Positions 32,738 to 38,628 of a stretch of DNA of 38,628 nucleotides are shown here, piece by piece; positions within the stretch are counted from its first letter, which is position 1, and every line of letters starts with the position of its first letter. The notes beneath the pieces are model-generated. The model was given only the letters and a program-made list of their open reading frames with translations. It was not told the DNA's origin and did not search any database. This DNA is from an uncultured Bacilli bacterium. Lineage in GTDB: Bacteria > Bacillota_I > Bacilli_A > RFN20 > CAG-449. A program made the position numbers and the translations under genes. The stretch spans positions 1-38,628 of the forward strand of contig CANRPC010000012.1 of the NCBI GenBank assembly GCA_947632435.1, read 5' to 3'.

Positions 32738-33514
32738 ATGGAAAAAATTATTTACTATCAAGATGAATTAAATGATGAATTTTCTAAAGCTAAAATTCAA
32801 GCAAAAAAGATTGATAAAAATTATAAGTATATCCATGAATCTTTTTTTAAAAAATTTACCCATTTTTTCTGGTATCGTATTGTTGCCTTCCCACTTGCAA
32901 AAATATATCTTTTTATTAAGTTTAATCACAAAATAGTTAATCGTAAAATTTTAAAAAAATTTAAAAATACTGGTTATTTTCTTTATGCAAATCACACTCA
33001 GCCAACCGCGGATGCTTTGATACCATCATTCGTGGCATTTCCAAAAGATACGTATGTCATTGTACATCCAAATAATGTATCAATGCCTTTTCTTGGAAAA
33101 ATAACTCCTTCTTTAGGTGCTTTACCATTACCAGATGATTTTATAGCTACTAAAAATTTTGTAAAAGCAATTGAAAGACGAATTGATGAAAAAAAATGCA
33201 TAATGATTTACCCTGAAGCTCATATTTGGCCTTATTATACGGGGATTAGAAATTTTCTTGATACATCTTTTCGATACCCAATTAAATATAATTGTCCAAC
33301 ATTTTGCTTTACTAATACTTATCAAAAAAGTAAAATTTTGCATCGATTAAAATTAATTACATATGTTGATGGGCCATTTTTTCCAAATAAAGATTTGTCG
33401 ATAGAAAAACAAAGAATAGATTTAAGAAATCAAGTTTATGAAACAATGTGTTCTAGAAGCAAATTAAGTTACGTAAATAAAATTATTTATAAGAAAGGGG
33501 AAATAGATGATTAA
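32738..33514 (+). CDS. Acyltransferase-like protein of the membrane-lipid operon
   Basis: A 258-residue PlsC-like (LPLAT) protein with one or two hydrophobic segments at about residues 44-70. The catalytic box is YANHTQPTADALIP: His and Asp are separated by five residues instead of the four of the usual NH-x4-D. MIYPEAHIWPYYTGIRNF replaces the FPEGTRS motif. YVIVHPNNVSMPFLGKITPSLGALPLPDD resembles acceptor-binding parts of the family. Acyl transfer to a lipid or lysophospholipid is expected, but the altered spacing makes the substrate uncertain. AATGGAAAGG precedes the ATG. It overlaps the next gene by 8 bases. Confidence 0.75.
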   Translation: MEKIIYYQDELNDEFSKAKIQAKKIDKNYKYIHESFFKKFTHFFWYRIVAFPLAKIYLFIKFNHKIVNRKILKKFKNTGYFLYANHTQPTADALIPSFVAFPKDTYVIVHPNNVSMPFLGKITPSLGALPLPDDFIATKNFVKAIERRIDEKKCIMIYPEAHIWPYYTGIRNFLDTSFRYPIKYNCPTFCFTNTYQKSKILHRLKLITYVDGPFFPNKDLSIEKQRIDLRNQVYETMCSRSKLSYVNKIIYKKGEIDD

Positions 33515-34355
33515 TATTCTTTTTTCAGGAAATGAAAAGGTTATTGATGGAGTTATTACAACATTATTATCAATTTTGAAACGTTCTTCATTAAAAGAAC
33601 CATTGAATGTGTATTTACTTACAATGGACGTATCTCATCTAAAAGATACTTATAAACCAATATCTGATGAACAAGTAAAATTTGTTGAAAAAATGTTAAA
33701 AGAATACAATCCTCAACACCAAATAACAAAAATTGATGTAACAAATTTATATATGCAAGAATTTTCTTCCTGCCCTAATGAACAATGTTATTGTTCGCCT
33801 TATACTTTATTAAGATTATTTGCTGATTTATTGAATTTGCCTGATAAAATTTTGTACTTGGATATTGACATTTTATTTAATCGTGATATCAGACTTTTAT
33901 ATGAAATCGATGTTTCTAAAGTCGAATATGCCGCGGCTAATGATCATTATGGGAAATACTTAATTAACCCTTTCTATATAAATGCAGGTGTATTGCTATT
34001 TAATATGAAAATGTGCAAGGAAACTAATATATTTAAAAAAGCAAGAGAATTAATTAAAACAAAAAAACTTATTTTCGCGGATCAAAGTGCATTAATAAGA
34101 TCTACGACAAAAAAGAAATTAATTTCTCAAAAATTTAATGATCAAAAATTTCTTCATAAACACACTGTGGTAAGACATTTTTCAAAAAGATTATTTTATT
34201 TACCATTTCCCCATTTAGACAATATAAAACAATGGGAGGTAAGTAAAGTTCATAAAGTATTTAAATATTATGTTTTTGATGACATTTTATATGAATATAT
34301 TTATTTGAGAAAAAAATTAGATAATTTATTAAAAGGAGATTTAAAAGATGAATAA
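33507..34355 (+). CDS. Family 8 glycosyltransferase
   Basis: A 282-residue GT8-type enzyme that uses a nucleotide sugar. Motifs are MINILFSGNEKVIDGV, the metal-binding DxD in ILYLDIDILFNRDI, FYINAGVLLFNM, and ADQSALIR. It keeps a retaining GT-A fold and ends with a basic tail. GGGG-rich AAGAAAGGGG lies before the ATG. It overlaps the preceding acyltransferase gene and the following fusion gene by 8 bases each, so all three are tightly coupled. The acceptor is probably a membrane lipid, judged from the context. Confidence 0.88.
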   Translation: MINILFSGNEKVIDGVITTLLSILKRSSLKEPLNVYLLTMDVSHLKDTYKPISDEQVKFVEKMLKEYNPQHQITKIDVTNLYMQEFSSCPNEQCYCSPYTLLRLFADLLNLPDKILYLDIDILFNRDIRLLYEIDVSKVEYAAANDHYGKYLINPFYINAGVLLFNMKMCKETNIFKKARELIKTKKLIFADQSALIRSTTKKKLISQKFNDQKFLHKHTVVRHFSKRLFYLPFPHLDNIKQWEVSKVHKVFKYYVFDDILYEYIYLRKKLDNLLKGDLKDE

Positions 34356-36120
34356 TGAAATAATACCAATTTTTTATGCTTGTGATGATAATTTTGTAAA
34401 ATATACAATTGTATCATTAAAATCAATGATAGAGAATGCTTCGAAAAATCATAATTATCATGTATATATATTAAATACAGGTATATCTGAAAAAATGCAA
34501 AAAGTTGTTTTAGATATGCAAAATGATGATTTTACAATTGAATTTGTCGATGTTAAAAATTATTTAATTTCTATCAATGATAAATTACCAATTCGTGATT
34601 ATTATTCTAAAACAACTTATTATCGTCTTTTTATCGCAGAAATGTTTCAAGAATATAATAAAGCAATTTATATTGATAGTGACACAATAGTTTTAGGTGA
34701 CATTTATGAATTATATTCTAATGATTTAAAAGATAATTATGTAGGTGGATGTCATGAACAAGCAATGGTTCAAGTGGATACTTATGGTGAATATGTTGAA
34801 AAAGTAATTGGTATTGATCGTAATAAATTTTTCAATGCTGGTTTAATATTAATAAATTGTGATCAATTTCGTAAAAATAAAGTATTAGATCAATTTATTG
34901 ATTTATTGCATGTTTACACTTTTGTTGTTACCCAAGATGAAGATTATTTAAATTTAATTTGTAAAGATAAAGTATTATTTATTGATCAAGGTTGGAATGT
35001 TGAAGTTTTTGGTAAAATTCCTGTTAGTGATTCTGAGATTAAAATGCTTCATTATATCATGGTTTCAAAACCATGGCATTATAAAGATTGCCGTTATGCT
35101 GACAAATTTTGGAAATATGCTAAAATGACACCAGTTTATGATGAAATTATACAAGTTTTAAATGCTTATACTGATGAAGAAAGAGAAAATGATATAGCTT
35201 CTTGTGATAGACTATTAGAAACAGCATTAAGAGAAACTAATCGTGAAGATAATTATTTAAATTCTATAAAAAAAAATATTGGAAAATCAAAAGAACGTTT
35301 AGCCATTATTAAAAAAATTGCTAAATTTGAAGAAGAAGGGCGTTTTGAAGAAGATGTTGAAGAAGATCCTCCAGCAAAAATGTTGATGCCTGAAGAAATA
35401 GATTATTTAAGAAAAAAATTTTTTTCTAAATTAAAAACAAAATTTGCTTTTAAAGTTGCACGAAAATTTTTAAATCATATTACAGAAACAAAAAAAATGA
35501 TTGTCAAAGATATAATTGGACTTGAAAATATTAATAGTCTTGAAAGTGGAGCGATAATTACTTGTAATCATTTTAATGCTTTTGATAGTTTTGCCATACA
35601 ATTAGTATATGAAAAATCAAAACAAAAAAAGCGTAAATTTTATCGTGTCATAAGAGAAGGTAATTATACTAATTTTCCAGGATTTTATGGCTTTTTAATG
35701 AAAAATTGCAATACTTTGCCTTTATCAAGTAATTATAAAACATTGCAAAAATTTATTAAAGCAACAGATAAATTATTACAAGATGGAAATTTTGTTTTAG
35801 TTTATCCCGAACAAAGTATGTGGTGGAATTATCGTAAACCTAAACCATTACAAGATGGTGCATTTAAATTTGCTAGTAGAAATAACGTTCCAGTTTTACC
35901 ATGTTTTATAACAATGCAAGATAGTGATATTTTAGGAGATGATGGATTTTATATACAAGAATATACAATACATGTAAGTAAACCTATTTATCCTGATCCT
36001 TCTTTATCAAGAAATGAAAATATTGATTTACTTAAAGAAAAAAATTACGAAGAATGGAAGAGAATTTATGAAGAAACATATGGACTTCCATTACGTTATA
36101 CAACTAAAACACAAAATTAA
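34348..36120 (+). CDS. GT8 glycosyltransferase fused to a PlsC-type acyltransferase
   Basis: A 590-residue two-domain protein. The first 290 residues form a GT8 glycosyltransferase with IPIFYACDDNFVKY, the DxD in IYIDSDTIVLGDIY, FNAGLILINCDQF, TQDEDYLN and HYIMVSKPWHY. A charged linker (about 290-350) follows. The last 240 residues form a PlsC domain with TCNHFNAFDSF (canonical H-x4-D) and VYPEQSMWWNYRKPKPL, then PVLPCFITM. It would add a sugar and an acyl chain to a common intermediate, so a glycolipid is the likely product. AAAGGAG precedes the ATG, inside the preceding gene's end. Confidence 0.85.
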   Translation: MNNEIIPIFYACDDNFVKYTIVSLKSMIENASKNHNYHVYILNTGISEKMQKVVLDMQNDDFTIEFVDVKNYLISINDKLPIRDYYSKTTYYRLFIAEMFQEYNKAIYIDSDTIVLGDIYELYSNDLKDNYVGGCHEQAMVQVDTYGEYVEKVIGIDRNKFFNAGLILINCDQFRKNKVLDQFIDLLHVYTFVVTQDEDYLNLICKDKVLFIDQGWNVEVFGKIPVSDSEIKMLHYIMVSKPWHYKDCRYADKFWKYAKMTPVYDEIIQVLNAYTDEERENDIASCDRLLETALRETNREDNYLNSIKKNIGKSKERLAIIKKIAKFEEEGRFEEDVEEDPPAKMLMPEEIDYLRKKFFSKLKTKFAFKVARKFLNHITETKKMIVKDIIGLENINSLESGAIITCNHFNAFDSFAIQLVYEKSKQKKRKFYRVIREGNYTNFPGFYGFLMKNCNTLPLSSNYKTLQKFIKATDKLLQDGNFVLVYPEQSMWWNYRKPKPLQDGAFKFASRNNVPVLPCFITMQDSDILGDDGFYIQEYTIHVSKPIYPDPSLSRNENIDLLKEKNYEEWKRIYEETYGLPLRYTTKTQN

Positions 36121-36167
36121 TTTACATTTACAAATATTAGTTTTATGATTCTATGTAGGTAAGTTAT

Positions 36168-36983
36168 ATGATTTTAAGCATTATCTTTTTATTAATAAGT
36201 TTAATTTTAAGCGTTTTATTTTCGCTTATTACCTATACATATAGTATATGGTTTGTAGTTTTATTTGTTTGTTTGATACCTTTTTATTATTTAATTATTT
36301 TTGGAATATATATTGTTTTTTTGTTCTTTGCAACTTTATTTATTTCTAAAAAAAAGGCAATCAAAAAACCATCAAAGTTTGCCTATAATGTCATAAAAGA
36401 AAGCCTTGTTCAAGTTTTTTTGGTCTTAAATGTTCAAATTCATTTTATTGATAATGGTTTATTAAAAAACAATCAATTATATTTATTTGTTTCTAATCAT
36501 ATTTCAAATTACGACCCTTTAGTAATGATTTACGCTTTGAAAAAAAGGCGTTTAATATGTGTTACTAAACCTGAAAATTATAATATTCCTATTGCAGGTG
36601 GTTTGATGCATAAAGCAGGTTTTATTAGCATTAATAGAACTAATGCTTTTAAAGCTTTAGAATCTATAAATAAAGCAGCAGAAACATTAGATAAACATTA
36701 TGGCGACATTTTAATTTTTCCAGAAGGTACAAGAAACAAAAATAAAACTAATTTGCCGTTTCATGCTGGATCATTTAAAATTTGCTACAAAGCAAATGTT
36801 CCTATTGCAATTTGCTCTATAAAAAACACTGAATTAATAAAGAAAAATTTGCCATTTAAAAGAACACATGTATATTTTGAAATTTTAAAAGTTATTGAAC
36901 CAGAGGACTTTAATAATCAAAATACAGTTCAATTAGCTGAATTTTGTCAAAAATTAATATATAATCATTTAGATGAAAAATAA
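36168..36983 (+). CDS. PlsC-like 1-acylglycerol-3-phosphate acyltransferase
   Basis: A 271-residue LPLAT-family enzyme. Two hydrophobic helices occupy residues 1-57. The catalytic box VSNHISNYDP (H-x4-D) and the glycerol-phosphate motif IFPEGTRNKNKT are standard, with GGLMHKAGFISINR between them. It probably acylates lysophosphatidate or a related lipid. It lies 47 bases after the fusion gene and 25 bases before the lipid kinase, which fits one operon. A plsC-type name would be reasonable, but an additional paralogue elsewhere could be the main enzyme. Confidence 0.88.
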   Translation: MILSIIFLLISLILSVLFSLITYTYSIWFVVLFVCLIPFYYLIIFGIYIVFLFFATLFISKKKAIKKPSKFAYNVIKESLVQVFLVLNVQIHFIDNGLLKNNQLYLFVSNHISNYDPLVMIYALKKRRLICVTKPENYNIPIAGGLMHKAGFISINRTNAFKALESINKAAETLDKHYGDILIFPEGTRNKNKTNLPFHAGSFKICYKANVPIAICSIKNTELIKKNLPFKRTHVYFEILKVIEPEDFNNQNTVQLAEFCQKLIYNHLDEK

Positions 36984-37008
36984 AAAATTTAGTAAAGGAA
37001 AATAAAAT

Positions 37009-37854
37009 ATGACGTACTTATTATTTAATCCAATATCTAATAATAATACTGGAACTAGTATTAAAAAAAAGGCCAAAATAGATATAGCCAAAACATTTTC
37101 AAACATTGAAGAAATTAATGTTTTAGACTTAAATGTAAATGATTTTTTAGCAAAATTAAAAGAAGAAGATGATATCATTTTAGTTGGTGGAGATGGCACA
37201 TTAAATCATTTTGTAAATGTGGTATATCCATTAAAATTGAAAAACAAAATGTATCTATATAAAGCTGGAATAGGTAATGATTTTTTAAATGATGTAAATA
37301 AAGAAAATGCTCAAATAATACTTTTAAATCCATATTTACAAAAATTACCTAAAGTCACAATAAATGGAAAAACTAGCTATTATATTAATGGAATTGGCTA
37401 TGGTATAGATGGTGAAGTTTGTGTAATAGCGGATAAATTAAAAGATAAAGGAAAAAAGAAAATTAATTATACAACAATAGCTATTAAATTATTATTATTT
37501 AAATTTCATTGTCCTGATGCCATAGTTATTGTCGATGGCAAAGAATATGCTTATAAAAAAGTATGGCTTGCATCTGCAATGTTTGGAAGATTTTATGGAG
37601 GCGGTATGATGATGGCTCCTAATCAAGATCGTTTAGGTGATAGTATTTCTTTAGCGATAGCTCACGATGCATCTAGATTAAGATTATTAACAATTTTTCC
37701 AAAAATTTTTAAAGGAGAACATGTAAAATATAAAAAGATTATTGAAATAAAAAAATGTAAAAAATTAGAAGTTCGTTTTTCTTCACCATGTGCTTTGCAA
37801 ATTGATGGAGAAGTGGTTAAAAATGTTACTTCTTATGTTGCAGAAATTGAATAG
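37009..37854 (+). CDS. Diacylglycerol kinase-family lipid kinase
   Basis: A 281-residue DagK_cat protein. LLFNPISNNNTG begins the domain; VGGDGTLNHFVN is the nucleotide-binding GGDGT motif, AGIGNDFLNDV and GIGYGIDGEV follow, and SAMFGRFYGGGMMMAP and LQIDGE complete the C-terminal half. Family members phosphorylate diacylglycerol or related lipids such as undecaprenol or ceramide; the specificity is not visible. AAAGGAAA precedes the ATG. It ends the lipid operon at the terminator 37865-37912. Confidence 0.9.
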   Translation: MTYLLFNPISNNNTGTSIKKKAKIDIAKTFSNIEEINVLDLNVNDFLAKLKEEDDIILVGGDGTLNHFVNVVYPLKLKNKMYLYKAGIGNDFLNDVNKENAQIILLNPYLQKLPKVTINGKTSYYINGIGYGIDGEVCVIADKLKDKGKKKINYTTIAIKLLLFKFHCPDAIVIVDGKEYAYKKVWLASAMFGRFYGGGMMMAPNQDRLGDSISLAIAHDASRLRLLTIFPKIFKGEHVKYKKIIEIKKCKKLEVRFSSPCALQIDGEVVKNVTSYVAEIE

Positions 37855-37864
37855 TTAAAAATAT

Positions 37865-37912
37865 AAAAAAAGATGTTTAGTTTCATAAGTAATTTTTCTA
37901 AACATCTTTTTA
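37865..37912. terminator. Bidirectional terminator at the end of the lipid operon
   Basis: AAAGATGTTTAG (37869-37880) pairs with CTAAACATCTTT (37898-37909) around a 17-base loop, flanked by A and T runs. It separates the plus-strand lipid kinase from the convergent minus-strand YhcH-family gene. Confidence 0.8.
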
Positions 37913-37920
37913 AATTAAAG

Positions 37921-38379
37921 TTATTTAATTTTTATTTTAAATACTGCCTTTTCAATCATTTCATCATTTGCTTTTATTAAAGGCATATGCAAATCATTTG
38001 GCCAAACTAAAGCAAATTGATGGTCGTGTAAATATATTATTCCATCTAATTCACCTTTATAATTTGCTTTATCTTTTTTTTCATCATAAGGAAGAGTTAC
38101 TTCAATACCATAACGAGCTTTATCGACATAGCCCATTCCTTCTTTTCCTTTAATAACTAATTGTAAATCTAAATATTTTTCATGACTTTCAAGTTTACAA
38201 TCCTCAATATTTTTTCCTACATAACTTGAACGATTAACCCAAAGATTATCTCCATCAATAATAGTTTTTCCTTCTGGTAAGTTTAATAAATCATGAGTTT
38301 TAATAAATTCAAAAGCTTTATTAATATTTTCGTTTTCAAATTTTACAGCAAAAAAATCTTCTACTTTGCCGATTATCAT
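37921..38379 (-). CDS. YhcH/YjgK/YiaL family protein (DUF386)
   Basis: A 152-residue cupin-like protein. ESHEKYLDLQLVIKGKEGMGY carries the family's conserved H and E residues, and FALVWPNDLHMPLI its C-terminal metal-binding His. Family members accompany sialic acid and other sugar catabolism, where they are thought to act as sugar-anomer or small hydrolytic enzymes. It is alone here, 42 bases from the lipid operon terminator, with GAAGGAGGCTATC before the ATG. No sialic acid genes are visible within the window. Confidence 0.87.
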   Translation of the reverse strand: MIIGKVEDFFAVKFENENINKAFEFIKTHDLLNLPEGKTIIDGDNLWVNRSSYVGKNIEDCKLESHEKYLDLQLVIKGKEGMGYVDKARYGIEVTLPYDEKKDKANYKGELDGIIYLHDHQFALVWPNDLHMPLIKANDEMIEKAVFKIKIK

Positions 38380-38628
38380 AAATGATAGCCTCCTTCTTCT
38401 TAAAGTATAAAATTAATTTTTTTTCTCTGCAATAGTTTTAATAATGTACTTTAACAATAGTAAATATTGATCACGTAATTAGAAAGTAACATAAATATGG
38501 ATGATGAAAAAATAAACACACTTTAATTTATTTTATGTATATGTTATAATCAAACCTGACTTTTGGAGATGGAATACAAAATTAAGAAGTTATATCTAAA
38601 GATATAAAAGTATAAAATAGTCTAGAGT
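38380..38628. other. AT-rich region with a promoter-like sequence, right edge
   Basis: No gene is supported. On the plus strand, TTTAAT and TATAAT near 38523-38551 are spaced 17 bases, so a transcript may start near 38558 and continue beyond the window. A 12-codon frame beginning at 38570 has a poorly spaced ribosome binding site and is not called. Confidence 0.35.

Noticed and set aside
38570-38608. A 12-codon leader peptide at the right edge
   Set aside because: The GGAG is only 1-2 bases from the ATG and the window ends before a downstream gene can be seen; not supportable.
1-38628. CRISPR array or Cas genes near abiF
   Set aside because: No regularly spaced direct repeats and no cas-like proteins were seen; the AbiF-Cas13 link is evolutionary only.

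Overview
The window is a very AT-rich stretch of a Gram-positive-type chromosome. TGA is used as an ordinary stop: deoD and the ABC ATPase gene both end in TGA inside ATGA overlaps, so this is not the Mycoplasma code. Cell-wall genes (ddl, murF, glmS), a membrane diadenylate cyclase, an HrcA/CIRCE-type heat-shock operator and good AGGAGG-like ribosome binding sites point to a low-GC Firmicute, probably a gut lineage of Bacilli near Erysipelotrichales or RF39. That placement is an inference from gene content and composition.

Left part, about 1-9,206: accessory DNA. It holds an IS30-like transposase fragment, an AlbA_2/Schlafen-type ATP-binding regulator, an IS1634-like transposase remnant, an intact DUF4143 ATPase, an AbrB regulator with an ABC-2 exporter, a short remnant of a second AlbA_2-type gene, a frameshifted second DUF4143 ATPase, and an abiF defence/toxin gene preceded by a small structured RNA that looks like the abiF RNA antitoxin. 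It ends at a tRNA-Ser(CGA) gene whose 3' end faces the island.

Middle part, about 9,300-28,850: mostly housekeeping. It starts with a degenerate GGDEF/EAL-like membrane protein and a HIT hydrolase. A minus-strand block follows: a 2-hydroxyacyl-CoA-dehydratase-type activase and reductase as two abutting genes, a membrane protein, a HAD phosphatase and a lipoprotein. Next come a DUF378 protein, deoD with a NERD-like membrane protein, a wall cluster (alpha/beta hydrolase, murF, ddl), a very short SPFH-like protein, and cdaA-glmS with a hairpin covering the glmS ribosome binding site. Divergent from cdaA is htpG, whose promoter carries a CIRCE operator.

Right part, about 28,850-38,628: an HU gene and a nadA-nadB-nadC operon (de novo NAD from aspartate), both on the minus strand. 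Divergent from nadA is a five-gene plus-strand operon for membrane or glycolipid synthesis: an acyltransferase, a GT8 glycosyltransferase, a GT8-acyltransferase fusion, a PlsC-like acyltransferase and a diacylglycerol-kinase-family lipid kinase. A YhcH/YjgK-family gene closes the window.

The most interesting system is abiF plus its RNA (7,911-9,066), a compact protein-RNA toxin-antitoxin cassette beside a tRNA gene. Other points of note are the GT8-acyltransferase fusion operon, the SD-masking hairpin in front of glmS, the CIRCE-controlled htpG, the unusual T-loop of tRNA-Ser and an apparent excess of CCGCGG.
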